Origin: an uncultured Rickettsiaceae bacterium
Lineage (GTDB): Bacteria > Pseudomonadota > Alphaproteobacteria > Rickettsiales > Rickettsiaceae
Reading direction: 5' to 3'
Length of the DNA stretch: 28,781 nucleotides
NCBI GenBank assembly: GCA_905479885.1
Contig: CAJQOE010000028.1
Location: forward strand, 1 to 28,781
Shown: one piece after another, positions 15,896 through 23,709 of the stretch
Layout: every line of letters begins with the position of its first letter
How positions within the stretch are numbered: position 1 is the stretch's first letter
Notes under the pieces: model-generated
The model's input: the letters and a program-made list of their open reading frames with translations, nothing else
Databases searched by the model: none
Told to the model about the DNA's origin: nothing
Made by a program: the position numbers and the translations under genes

Positions 15896-16483
15896 ATGAA
15901 AAAAATTCTATTAACAACTGCAGCTGTTGCTGTATTAGCTACTTCATCTGCTTACGCTATGGAAGATACATTCTATGTTAAAGCACAAGCTGGTTGGTCA
16001 AAAATGACTAAGCAAAAAAGTATGAAATCAAAGAACGATGTTTCTTTTGGCCTTGGTGCTGGTTACCATGTGATGGATAATGTAAGAGTTGATCTTACTT
16101 TTGATCACTTTGTTAACCCAACTCATAAAAAAGGAGCTATAAAAGTTAAAGGTGAAGTTAATACATTACTACTTAACGGTTTCGTAGATCTATTTGATGC
16201 TGATATAGCTAAAGTATTTGTAGGTGCTGGTGTTGGTGTTGGCCAAGTAAAAGCTAAATTTAGTGGTGATACAGTTTTTGCTAACAATGGTAAAGCAAAA
16301 CAAAAATACAACCTTGCTTTCGCTGGTTATGTTGGTACTTCATACGAGTTTACACCTGGTGTAACTGGTGAATTAACTTACAGCTATAGAGATATGGGTA
16401 AAACTAAAAAAGTTAAAGGATCAACTAATACTGTGCATTACAAAGGTCACAATGTTGGTGCTGGCGTAAGATTTGATATCTAA
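15896..16483 (+). CDS. Outer membrane beta-barrel protein, Adr/opacity-like (paralog 2)
   Basis: A 195-residue paralog of the preceding barrel, with the same layout: signal peptide cleaved near SSAYA-ME (residue 21), short alternating strands, and the C-terminal signature GHNVGAGVRFDI. GAGYHVMDNVRVDLTF, KGEVNTLLLNGFVDLFD and NNGKAKQKYNLAF are shared almost word for word with copy 1; differences cluster in the putative loops (residues 38-46 and 172-182). AGAGGAAATT before the ATG gives a good ribosome binding site. Codons here end in T or A more often than in copy 1 (for example GGT-GCT-GGT runs), which fits high expression. It has its own candidate promoter and a strong terminator. Confidence 0.88.
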   Translation: MKKILLTTAAVAVLATSSAYAMEDTFYVKAQAGWSKMTKQKSMKSKNDVSFGLGAGYHVMDNVRVDLTFDHFVNPTHKKGAIKVKGEVNTLLLNGFVDLFDADIAKVFVGAGVGVGQVKAKFSGDTVFANNGKAKQKYNLAFAGYVGTSYEFTPGVTGELTYSYRDMGKTKKVKGSTNTVHYKGHNVGAGVRFDI

Positions 16484-16507
16484 TCTAGGCGTTCAACTAA
16501 AACGTTT

Positions 16508-16540
16508 AAAAAAGGGAAGGCTTAGGCTTTCCCTTTTTTT
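16508..16540 (+). terminator. Intrinsic terminator of the second barrel gene
   Basis: GGGAAGGC at 16514-16521 pairs with GCTTTCCC at 16526-16533 (one G-U pair) around a TTAG loop, extended by an A run (16508-16513) pairing with the T run 16534-16540. It starts 25 bp after the stop. This is the clearest rho-independent terminator in the window and fits a highly expressed gene. The T-rich/A-rich design could work in both directions, but the minus-strand gene starts its coding end 190 bp away. Confidence 0.85.
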
Positions 16541-16729
16541 ATGCAGCTTATACCTTGTGAACAACAATTTCCAGTGCGCAAGGCCTTAAGCAATAGCCCC
16601 TCATTCAGAGCAGTTCATAACATCTTTTTTTACAAATTTCTGGCTAGTACAAAATCAATAAAACCACAATCTTGCTTCTAAAGAAAGCTAAGATAAAATT
16701 ACCCTATACTGCTAATGTTGCATGAACAA

Positions 16730-17461
16730 CTAATATTGAATCTTCTGCAACGCATATTGCGCATCAGATGCATTACCAAATGTTTTGGCAAGTGGCCTAA
16801 TTTTATCAAAATTTACTATGCCTTTATTAATCGACTGCAAGATACTACATATCACAGCTGCAGGCTCGGCGTTTGCGGCCGCAAGCCTATGCTCCAGGCG
16901 TTTGGGTTTAGAATCTGGTATCCTAATCAGCACAGTGCGATTATTCCCCCCATAAGAAATATGCGTTGGTGCCATGAATTTGCTATCCAAACGCAAATAA
17001 TCATCTTTGCTTGGTAAAAAGACGCTTATATCCTCCAACACATAATGACATAATATCCGGGCATATTTCTCAACATCGCTATCTTCCACAAAATTCAGAT
17101 GTATATGCATAGAGCTCCCATAATCATTGGCAAAAGGCTTTGAACTAAAATCTGCCCTTGCACCTAATGCTATAGTAGATTTTATAATAAGACTGCGTAA
17201 CTCGCTGATATCTTGTGCGTAAAGTGCTATATTTTTCGAGGGCAAAAGATCTACTTCGTACTGATTTTGTCCTTTTTCTTCTTTGATTGTATATCCTATT
17301 TTTTGTGCTAATAAATCTATATTGACATTACCATGAATATAAAACTCGATTTCTGCTCCAATACATGGCGTAAGCTTCAACTCTTCTCTAAACTGTTGCT
17401 CTAGCTTACTTAAGAGATTGTATTGCTCTTGAATATCTGTTAATTTATTATCATTATTCAT
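16730..17461 (-). CDS. Miniature glutamine synthetase-like protein
   Basis: A 243-residue protein that keeps the glutamine synthetase catalytic motifs in condensed form: GAEIEFY at 35-41 (paired glutamates), GQNQYEVDLLP at 64-74, ARADFSSKPFANDYGSSMHIHLNF at about 101-124 split by a short linker (equivalent of the AtFmpKP...GSGMHvH motif, histidines 119 and 121), GGNNRTVLIRIP at 171-182, and RLEHRLAAANAEP at 188-200 (equivalent of the RiEhR motif). Type I glutamine synthetases are about 450-470 residues with an N-terminal beta-grasp domain, absent here. I chose the ATG at 17459-17461, because the in-frame TTG at 17500 would run into the divergent pgeF gene. Ligase activity and substrate are unknown. 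Confidence 0.8.
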   Translation of the reverse strand: MNNDNKLTDIQEQYNLLSKLEQQFREELKLTPCIGAEIEFYIHGNVNIDLLAQKIGYTIKEEKGQNQYEVDLLPSKNIALYAQDISELRSLIIKSTIALGARADFSSKPFANDYGSSMHIHLNFVEDSDVEKYARILCHYVLEDISVFLPSKDDYLRLDSKFMAPTHISYGGNNRTVLIRIPDSKPKRLEHRLAAANAEPAAVICSILQSINKGIVNFDKIRPLAKTFGNASDAQYALQKIQY

Positions 17462-17474
17462 ATAAATATGCGCT

Positions 17475-18209
17475 ATGGAACTAGAGTTTATCAAGGACAA
17501 GGTTTATTATAAAATTTTTGATCGCACTTATACAGCATCAAGTGGGGTTTACAGCAAACATAAACACAAGGATGCAGCAAAATTGGCTATGGTTCAGCAA
17601 AATATCGAGAATATTAAAGCTGATTACAAGGCAGAAGAACTGGTCATCCTAAAGCAGGTACATGGAAATGCTGTAATATGTGCGGACAGCTCTGATTGCA
17701 AGCAACAATTAGAAGCTGATGGTTCTGTGACTACAGAAAAAAATGTGGTATTATCTGTACTTACTGCCGACTGCGTACCTGTACTGTTTGCTAGCGCAGA
17801 TGGAAAAGTAATTGGCGCAGCTCATTGTGGGTGGAAAAGTGCCAAAAGCGATTTAGTCAAACAAGTTAGCTTAATGATGAAAAGCAAGAACGCTACAAAT
17901 ATAAAAGCGATTATTGGCCCATCGATTCAGCAAAAATCATATGAAGTAAGCGCAGATTATTATCATGATTTCATTAATGATGAATCAGCTTGCAAGCATT
18001 TATTCATAGCATCCAATAAAGAAAATCATTATATGTTTGACCTGAGCGGCTATGTAAAGCATAAGCTTGCACAAGAAAATATTGAGTTATTCTTGCATAT
18101 AGATGATGACACTTATTCCATGCCTGAAAAATATCCAAGCTACAGGCGTAGCACACATGGAAAAGAGGCCTATACCCATAATATAATATCTACAATAATG
18201 ATTAAATAA
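17475..18209 (+). CDS. pgeF: Peptidoglycan editing factor PgeF (YfiH/multicopper polyphenol oxidase domain)
   Basis: A 244-residue cytoplasmic protein of the YfiH/LACC1 family. The metal-binding triad is visible: H63 in QVHG, C100 in LTADCVPVL and H117 in GAAHCGWKS; IIGPSIQQKSYEV follows at about 146-158. The usual HAGWRG reads HCGWKS here. In E. coli the family member removes mis-incorporated amino acids from peptidoglycan precursors, and relatives act on purine nucleosides; which applies here cannot be told. Its start is 13 bp from the divergent glutamine synthetase-like gene, and its stop overlaps the ccmC start (TAATG), so it leads a pgeF-ccmC-fdxA operon. Confidence 0.9.
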   Translation: MELEFIKDKVYYKIFDRTYTASSGVYSKHKHKDAAKLAMVQQNIENIKADYKAEELVILKQVHGNAVICADSSDCKQQLEADGSVTTEKNVVLSVLTADCVPVLFASADGKVIGAAHCGWKSAKSDLVKQVSLMMKSKNATNIKAIIGPSIQQKSYEVSADYYHDFINDESACKHLFIASNKENHYMFDLSGYVKHKLAQENIELFLHIDDDTYSMPEKYPSYRRSTHGKEAYTHNIISTIMIK

Positions 18210-18910
18210 TGCTAAAATTACTCACGCCAACTTTCTTTATGCAAGCTGAGAAATTGCTTATCCCGCTACTAGCTACATTGTTGCCTTTAGTGCTGGGCAT
18301 TGGTTTATATTATGCATTATTTGCTTCTCCAGCAGACTACCAGCAAGGTGAAATGGTGCGTGTAATGTATGTGCACGTGCCCGCTGCTTGGATGAGCCTT
18401 GGTATTTATAGCTTTATGGCAATATGTAGTTTTTCAGCCTTAGTATGGAAAACCAGAATGTCTTATATTTTTGCCAAAGCTGCAGCTCCTATTGGGGCAA
18501 CATTTGCTTTAATCACTTTAGTAACCGGATCTATCTGGGGCAAACCCATTTGGGGCACATGGTGGGTGTGGGACGCTAGATTGACCTCGATGCTAGTATT
18601 ATTCTTATTATATATTAGTTATATTGCTATTATTAATAGCAGCTCTGGCAATATATTACGCGCTGAAAAGCCAGCCTCAGTTATGGCATTGATTGGCTTT
18701 ATTAATATACCGATCGTTAAATTCTCTGTTGATATATGGTACAGCCTGCACCAGCCAGCTAGCGTATTAAAAATAGGCGGGCCTTCCATACATAGTACAA
18801 TGCTACTACCATTAATGATAATGTTTAGCAGCTTTATTATCTATTTTATCTTAGCATTACTTATGCGCAGTAAAACCATAATGAATAACTTGAAACAAAG
18901 GAAAAACTAA
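18209..18910 (+). CDS. ccmC: Haem exporter / cytochrome c biogenesis protein CcmC
   Basis: A 233-residue inner-membrane protein with six predicted helices that presents haem to CcmE in system I cytochrome c maturation. The tryptophan-rich haem-binding motif WGKPIWGTWWVWDARLTSML lies at about 110-129 in the loop between helices 3 and 4, flanked by the conserved histidines in YVHVPAAW (near 50) and SLHQPAS (near 179). Length is normal. It overlaps pgeF by one base and ends directly at the fdxA ATG. Other ccm genes are not in the window; scattered ccm genes are usual in Rickettsiales. Confidence 0.95.
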   Translation: MLKLLTPTFFMQAEKLLIPLLATLLPLVLGIGLYYALFASPADYQQGEMVRVMYVHVPAAWMSLGIYSFMAICSFSALVWKTRMSYIFAKAAAPIGATFALITLVTGSIWGKPIWGTWWVWDARLTSMLVLFLLYISYIAIINSSSGNILRAEKPASVMALIGFINIPIVKFSVDIWYSLHQPASVLKIGGPSIHSTMLLPLMIMFSSFIIYFILALLMRSKTIMNNLKQRKN

Positions 18911-19225
18911 ATGACTTATGTTGTAACCGATGAATGCATAAAATGTAAATATACAGACTGCGTAGAAGTATGCCCAGTAGATTGTTTCTATGAAGATGAG
19001 CTAATGCTTGCGATCAATCCAGATGAGTGTATAGATTGCGGAGTGTGCGTGCCTGAATGTCCAGTTGGCGCCATAAAAGAAGAATCCGCAGAACTCATAG
19101 AATGGATGGAACTCAACAAGGAAATTTCTGACAAAGGAATAAATATCACCTTAATAAAAGACCCGCTACCAGATGCAGATAAATATAAAGATGAAAAAAA
19201 TAAATACGAAAAATATATGCGGTAA
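18911..19225 (+). CDS. fdxA: Seven-iron ferredoxin FdxA
   Basis: A 104-residue ferredoxin with [3Fe-4S] and [4Fe-4S] clusters. Nine cysteines fall in the expected places: C9, C12, C17, C21 and C25 in the first motif (CIKCKYTDC, VCPVDCF) and C40, C43, C46, C50 in the second (CIDCGVCVPECPVGAI). The C-terminal extension (residues 57-104) is the usual one for the FdxA type. It starts on the base after the ccmC stop. Partner enzymes are not adjacent. Confidence 0.96.
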   Translation: MTYVVTDECIKCKYTDCVEVCPVDCFYEDELMLAINPDECIDCGVCVPECPVGAIKEESAELIEWMELNKEISDKGINITLIKDPLPDADKYKDEKNKYEKYMR

Positions 19226-19234
19226 AAAGCGGCG

Positions 19235-19999
19235 CTACACTACCGCTAAAATTTCTTCAATTGAATTGCAAATAACTCTTAAATCTTCTGGTCTTGAAAG
19301 CGAATGATTTGCCCCTTTTATTAATTTCAATACTACTTCCTTTGCTACTATCTTAGCAGCTGCGCGCTCGGAAATAGTGTATGGAACGTCAATATCTCCC
19401 ATGCCATGAATTAGATGTACTGGACATGAAATATCTATCGACTTTTTATTTAACAACAAATATTTACGACTATCTACAACAAGATTATAACTCACAGGGT
19501 ATGCATTACTACAATTAGGATCGCTGCCAGTAATGTTTACTATACCATCCTTTACCAAATTTTCTTGTTGCTCTTGAGTTATTTTATTCCACATTAATTC
19601 TTCGGTAAAATCTGGCGCAGCTGAAATACCTATCATACCAATAATTCTTTGCGAATTTTCTATAGATTTTAACATAGTAATCCATCCACCCATACTAGAA
19701 CCGATAAGAATAACAGGTCCATCACATAGATTATCTATTACTAAATTTAGCCCTTCAATCCAACTAGTAATTGTTTGATCTACAAACTCACCAGACGAAT
19801 TACCATGTCCAAAATTATCAAATCTAATAAAATTATAGCCATGCTCTTTGCAGTATTTTTCAATATATACAGCCTTAGTTCCATTCATATTAGACATTAA
19901 TCCATGATGAAAAATCAGAAAAGGGGCTTTCTTTTTTGAAGCATTCAGTTTATGATAAACAATAAACTTTTCTTGGTTTTTGCTATATAAAATATCCAT
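19235..19999 (-). CDS. Alpha/beta hydrolase, ABHD10-like
   Basis: A 254-residue serine hydrolase without signal peptide. The nucleophile elbow is GSSMGGW at 100-106 (serine 102), the acid is probably D202 in HGMGDIDVPY, and the histidine is H232 in GANHSLSRPEDL. The FHHGLMSNMNGTKA oxyanion-hole region (30-43) and overall pattern resemble the mitochondrial ABHD10 thioesterase/esterase group, which also fits an alphaproteobacterial origin of that family; this is a memory-based assignment. Its ATG is only 17 bp from the divergent glycosyltransferase ATG. It is convergent with fdxA, 9 bp apart. Confidence 0.88.
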   Translation of the reverse strand: MDILYSKNQEKFIVYHKLNASKKKAPFLIFHHGLMSNMNGTKAVYIEKYCKEHGYNFIRFDNFGHGNSSGEFVDQTITSWIEGLNLVIDNLCDGPVILIGSSMGGWITMLKSIENSQRIIGMIGISAAPDFTEELMWNKITQEQQENLVKDGIVNITGSDPNCSNAYPVSYNLVVDSRKYLLLNKKSIDISCPVHLIHGMGDIDVPYTISERAAAKIVAKEVVLKLIKGANHSLSRPEDLRVICNSIEEILAVV

Positions 20000-20016
20000 A
20001 TATCTAAAGATGATTC

Positions 20017-21162
20017 ATGACTCAAGATAAAAACTACCATAAAAAAACAATTCTGCAAGTAGTACCAGCACTTATTTCTGGAGGGGTGGAACGCGGAACT
20101 CTGGAAATTGCAAAGAAGATAGTGGAAACTGGCAATAATTCGATTGTAATCTCAGCTGGTGGCCCATTAGTTGCCCCCTTGGAAAAAGCTGGTTCTAAAC
20201 ATATTATTATGAATGTTGCTAGCAAAAACCCTATAACCATATGGTGCAATGCTAGAAAAATTTCTAATATTATCCGAGAATTCAACATTGATATTGTGCA
20301 TGCAAGATCGCGCGCGCCAGCTTGGAGCTGCTATATGGCAGCTAAAAATACTGGTATAAGATTAATTACTACTTTTCACGGCATCTATAATTTTAAAAGC
20401 AGTATAAAAAAATACTATAACAGCGTAATGACAGAAGGACATAAGGTTATTGCGGTATCAAACTTCGTAAAAAAGCACATTATTGACAATTACAAAATTG
20501 ATGAAAAAAAAATCACTGTCATTCATCGTGGAGTAAACCACAATGATTTCTCCCAAAAGAAATTAACTACAAAGCTTATTACGAATTTTAGGGATAAATA
20601 TAAAGTACCGAATACGCCCGTGATCCTGCTTCCCTCACGCATGACCGAATGGAAAGGCCATATGGTATTGATTGATGCACTAGCAAAAATCAAAGATTTG
20701 AATTTTTATTGCATTATGGCGGGCGATTTAGCAAAACACCCAGCTTATGTTAGCCGTATCAAAGATAAAATTCATCAATATAAAATTCAAAACCGCATTC
20801 AATTATTTGGCAATGAGCCCAATATGGTGGCGTTATATGGCATTTCGGATATTGTTCTTTCTACTTCAATCGAACCAGAAGCCTTTGGCCGTACGATAAT
20901 TGAAGCTCAATCGATGGAAAAAATTGTAATTGCAACTAATATTGGCGGTGCTTGTGAAACTATCGAAGATGGCGTGACCGGATTTCATGTGCCACCAGGA
21001 GATAGCGATGCTCTCTCTGAAAAAATTGCATATTGTTTATCTATCATTGGCTCACAAGAGTCACGAGATATGACTAGCAAAGCTAGAAAAGCTGCTACTG
21101 ATAATTTTTCATTAGATCTTATGCTAAAAAGTACACTTTCTATATATGATGAGGTAGACTAA
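20017..21162 (+). CDS. Glycosyltransferase family 4 protein (GT-B fold)
   Basis: A 381-residue retaining glycosyltransferase likely acting at the cytoplasmic face of the inner membrane on lipopolysaccharide or another surface glycan. The N-terminal acceptor-binding motif SGGVERGTLEIA is at about 17-28. The C-terminal half has LLPSRMTEWKGH and the diagnostic EPEAFGRTIIEAQSMEK region near residue 290 (E-x7-E nucleotide-sugar motif), followed by ATNIGGACETIEDG. Length is usual. It is followed after 34 bp by a second GT4 gene, so they probably build the same glycan. Sugar and acceptor are unknown. Confidence 0.9.
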   Translation: MTQDKNYHKKTILQVVPALISGGVERGTLEIAKKIVETGNNSIVISAGGPLVAPLEKAGSKHIIMNVASKNPITIWCNARKISNIIREFNIDIVHARSRAPAWSCYMAAKNTGIRLITTFHGIYNFKSSIKKYYNSVMTEGHKVIAVSNFVKKHIIDNYKIDEKKITVIHRGVNHNDFSQKKLTTKLITNFRDKYKVPNTPVILLPSRMTEWKGHMVLIDALAKIKDLNFYCIMAGDLAKHPAYVSRIKDKIHQYKIQNRIQLFGNEPNMVALYGISDIVLSTSIEPEAFGRTIIEAQSMEKIVIATNIGGACETIEDGVTGFHVPPGDSDALSEKIAYCLSIIGSQESRDMTSKARKAATDNFSLDLMLKSTLSIYDEVD

Positions 21163-21196
21163 ACCACAGAGCACATAAACATTATGATTTAAACTA

Positions 21197-22459
21197 ATGC
21201 GCATATTATTTATCCATCCTAATTTCCCAGGACAATTTAAACATATAGCCGCGCATCTAGCAAAAAATCCTAATAATGAAGTAATATTCGCCTGTACTTA
21301 TACTAATAAACTTAGTATTCCTGGCATTCGTACAGTTATCTCACGCCCAAAATCATCTCCATCTAATAGCACTACACATTGCTATTTGACTAGTTTTGAA
21401 AAAGCTGTTTACAGCGCACAAAGCATGTGGAGAGTATGTAATAAATTAAAGCAGTCTGGTTTTATTCCTGATGTTATCTATGCACATCCTGGCTGGGGGG
21501 ATGGCATGTTGCTCAAAGATATATATCCTAACACACCATATATAGCCTATATGGAATTTTATTATCATGCATTTGGCGCAGATGTACATTTTCACCCAGA
21601 TGAAAAACTGAGCCCAGACGGAATAGCTAAAATTAGATTAAAAAATGCCACTAACCTAATTAATTTAAGCTCTTGTGATTGGGCTATTTCGCCAACGCAT
21701 TGGCAAGCTGGCCTGCATCCCAGCGATTTTAATCATAAATTCTCTGTAATACATGAAGGTATTGATACTAACGATTTAACGCCTAAAGAAAGCGACACAA
21801 AGCTAATATTACCAAGTGGTATCAAGCTGCCTGCAAATGCAGAAATTGTTACTTATGCCGCAAGGAACTTTGAACCTTACCGAGGCTTTGAACAAGTCAT
21901 GCGGTCCATTAATTTAATAATGAAACAACGCCCTAATGCACATTTCCTTATGATTGGAGGTGATGACGTAAGCTATGGCAGTAAATTACCAAATGGTCAA
22001 ACTTACCGACAGAAAATGTTGCAGGAAATAGACCTAGATGCAAAGCGTCTACATTGGTTTGGGAAGTTACCATATGATAAATATCATGAACTACTAAAAC
22101 ACTCAATGGCACATATTTACATGACAATACCATTTGTACTTTCCTGGTCTTTATTAGAAGCTATGGCCATCGGATGCCCTATAGTAGCATCTGACACTGC
22201 TCCAGTGATTGAGGTAATACAAAATGGTGAAAATGGTCTGCTTGCCGATTTCTTCTCCCCTGAGCAAATCGCCAAACACGTAATTACCTTACTAAGCGAT
22301 CCAGCGCTAAGAGATCACTATTCCACCAATGCAAGAAAAACTATTCTACAAAAATATAGTACAAATCAAATTTTGCCACTATACGAAGAACTAATAACAA
22401 ATATTGCCAACGGTGATCTCTGCGCTGCTAAGCAATTAGCACCACCAAAAATAATTTGA
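21197..22459 (+). CDS. Glycosyltransferase family 4 protein (Glyco_trans_4_3 type)
   Basis: A 420-residue GT-B glycosyltransferase. The start MRILFIHPNFPGQFKHIAAH is the hallmark of the Glyco_trans_4_3 N-terminal domain, with HPGWGDGMLLKDIYP near 95-109 and the conserved YYHAFGADVHFHPDE segment near 123-137. The C-terminal GT1 domain has YAARNFEPYRGFE, then VLSWSLLEAMAIGCPIVASD with the donor-binding glutamate. Second gene of a two-gene glycosyltransferase unit; no terminator is obvious in the first 100 bp after it, then the large palindrome at 22564 follows. Confidence 0.9.
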   Translation: MRILFIHPNFPGQFKHIAAHLAKNPNNEVIFACTYTNKLSIPGIRTVISRPKSSPSNSTTHCYLTSFEKAVYSAQSMWRVCNKLKQSGFIPDVIYAHPGWGDGMLLKDIYPNTPYIAYMEFYYHAFGADVHFHPDEKLSPDGIAKIRLKNATNLINLSSCDWAISPTHWQAGLHPSDFNHKFSVIHEGIDTNDLTPKESDTKLILPSGIKLPANAEIVTYAARNFEPYRGFEQVMRSINLIMKQRPNAHFLMIGGDDVSYGSKLPNGQTYRQKMLQEIDLDAKRLHWFGKLPYDKYHELLKHSMAHIYMTIPFVLSWSLLEAMAIGCPIVASDTAPVIEVIQNGENGLLADFFSPEQIAKHVITLLSDPALRDHYSTNARKTILQKYSTNQILPLYEELITNIANGDLCAAKQLAPPKII

Positions 22460-22563
22460 CAAAAGACAAACTCTTGTGATAAAAACTGCATAAGATTTCA
22501 GCCACGATATGCGAATAAATATCTAGCATGAATCACAACGGAAACCAATAACATCCTATACGG

Positions 22564-22688
22564 AAAAAGTGGGAATTTTATCGTATAGACTTGAATTTAA
22601 AGGCGAAGCTTGCGCAGCGTACTTTCGTACGTGAGCACAAGCGCAGACCTGCGAAATTCATGTATATACGATAAAATTCCCACTTTTT
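22564..22688. repeat. 125-bp imperfect palindromic element abutting tRNA-Leu
   Basis: Arms at 22564-22587 and 22665-22688 are exact reverse complements over 24 bp (AAAAAGTGGGAATTTTATCG...). Inside, 22588-22622 and 22627-22664 pair imperfectly (shared blocks TGAATTT, AGG, GCTTG), and the tip is a perfect CGTAC/GTACG stem with a TTTC loop. As RNA this is one long hairpin ending in T residues, two bases before the tRNA. It is more GC-rich at the centre than its surroundings. It looks like a dispersed palindromic repeat or MITE; no second copy is in the window and I see no clear target duplication. Confidence 0.75.
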
Positions 22689-22690
22689 TT

Positions 22691-22776
22691 GCCTCTGTGG
22701 TGGAATGGTAGACACGACAGATTCAAAATCTGTTGCTCTTCGGGGCGTGCCGGTTCAAGTCCGGCCAGAGGTACCA
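22691..22776 (+). tRNA. tRNA-Leu (anticodon CAA)
   Basis: A full class II cloverleaf: acceptor GCCTCTG paired with CAGAGGT (one G-U pair), anticodon stem ACAGA/TCTGT (22717-22721, 22729-22733) with loop TTCAAAA giving anticodon CAA at 22724-22726, long variable arm around TGCTCTTCGGGGCG, and T arm CCGGTTCAAGTCCGG. Discriminator A at 22773, CCA encoded at 22774-22776. It reads UUG codons. The 5' end lies two bases after the palindromic element, so its promoter must be inside that element or further upstream. Its 3' end is overlapped in antisense by xerD. Confidence 0.96.
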
Positions 22777-23702
22777 TCTTTTTCTAGTGGATGACATTCT
22801 TGCAAAGTTTTCTTTAAATGCCCAGTTTGTACATGTGTATATATCTGGGTAGTGCTTATATCTGAATGCCCAAGCAATTCTTGAATCACGCGCAAATCAG
22901 CCCCTCCTTCTAACAGGTGCGAGGCAAAACTATGGCGTAAAACATGGGGTGATATAATATCTGGATCTAAACCAGATTTAAGTGCTGCTTGTTTTAATAG
23001 AGTAGCAAAATTTTGTCTAGTCATATGTCCTTGGGAGGAATTGCTAGCAAAAAAATAGGATTTAGCGAATTGTGATTTGGATTTACAAAAATGCTCTCTT
23101 ATTTGTAAATAATTAGCAATAGCTTGCCGTGCTTTATCGCTAATGACTACCATCCGTTCTTTGCCGCCCTTCCCTTTAACTAGGAAAGTAGACCTTACTT
23201 CCATACTTTTATGCCCACTAGTTATGTCTATAAGCTTCAAGGAAACTAATTCGCTTACTCGCAAACCACTTGCATAAATTAGATGAATCATCGCACAAAG
23301 GCGTACACCTTCTGGCGAAGGATCCTGATGACAAAATTCTAACAAAATGCGTATATCGTCTACAGACAAAACATAAGGCAACTTATTGCTATATTTAGGC
23401 AGATCTACTACTAAAGTTGGATTATAGTCTGTATAATTTTCGCTAATTAAAAAATTATAATAACTTTTCAGCGTAGAGATTTTTCTATTTATAGAGCGTG
23501 GAGATATATCTTTTTCAGTAAGAGATATAATATATTTATCTATATCTTCTGCAGAAGCAGCTAACTCTGTGATGCTCATTTTAGTTAAAAACTGCCGGTA
23601 ATCTGATAAATCACGCTTATAACTGAGTAAAGAATTTTCAGCAATACCGCGTTCTGCAAGAGACATTTCTAGAAATTGTTCAATATATTGCATAGCATAC
23701 AT
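22755..23702 (-). CDS. xerD: Site-specific tyrosine recombinase XerD
   Basis: A 315-residue tyrosine recombinase for resolving chromosome dimers at dif. N-terminal SAM-like DNA-binding domain about 3-90 (SLAERGIAENSLLSYKRDL), catalytic domain from about 108 with R148 (ASGLRVSEL), K178 (VKGKGGKER), H253 and R256 (HVLRHSFASH), H279 (LLGHSDISTTQ) and nucleophile Y288. The sequence matches my memory of Rickettsia XerD rather than a phage integrase. The ATG at 23700-23702 is 7 bp after the tRNA-Cys gene; M4 (23693) is an equal alternative. The last seven codons (DGTSGRT and stop) are the antisense of the tRNA-Leu 3' end, so the ORF is probably slightly extended by read-in to the tRNA. Confidence 0.94.
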   Translation of the reverse strand: MYAMQYIEQFLEMSLAERGIAENSLLSYKRDLSDYRQFLTKMSITELAASAEDIDKYIISLTEKDISPRSINRKISTLKSYYNFLISENYTDYNPTLVVDLPKYSNKLPYVLSVDDIRILLEFCHQDPSPEGVRLCAMIHLIYASGLRVSELVSLKLIDITSGHKSMEVRSTFLVKGKGGKERMVVISDKARQAIANYLQIREHFCKSKSQFAKSYFFASNSSQGHMTRQNFATLLKQAALKSGLDPDIISPHVLRHSFASHLLEGGADLRVIQELLGHSDISTTQIYTHVQTGHLKKTLQECHPLEKDGTSGRT

Positions 23703-23709
23703 AGTATGT

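Noticed and set aside
16123..16311. Minus-strand frame inside barrel paralog 2, mirrored at 15285-15491 in paralog 1
   Set aside because: The antisense frames resemble each other only because the sense genes are paralogs.
16715..17017. Plus-strand frame of 100 codons
   Set aside because: It is antisense to the glutamine synthetase-like gene, whose motifs are conserved.
19216..19252. Hairpin between the convergent fdxA and hydrolase genes
   Set aside because: The 5-6 bp stem (AGCGG/CCGCT) lacks a T run and overlaps coding ends, too weak to call a terminator.
22564..22688. Ordinary rho-independent terminator
   Set aside because: A 125-bp palindrome with a 24-bp perfect base is far longer than a terminator and lies over 100 bp after the glycosyltransferase stop, although termination may be a side effect.
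22755..23702. Phage or island integrase next to a tRNA attachment site
   Set aside because: The recombinase reads as chromosomal XerD, no island genes or tRNA 3'-end duplication are seen in the window, and the flanks are housekeeping genes.
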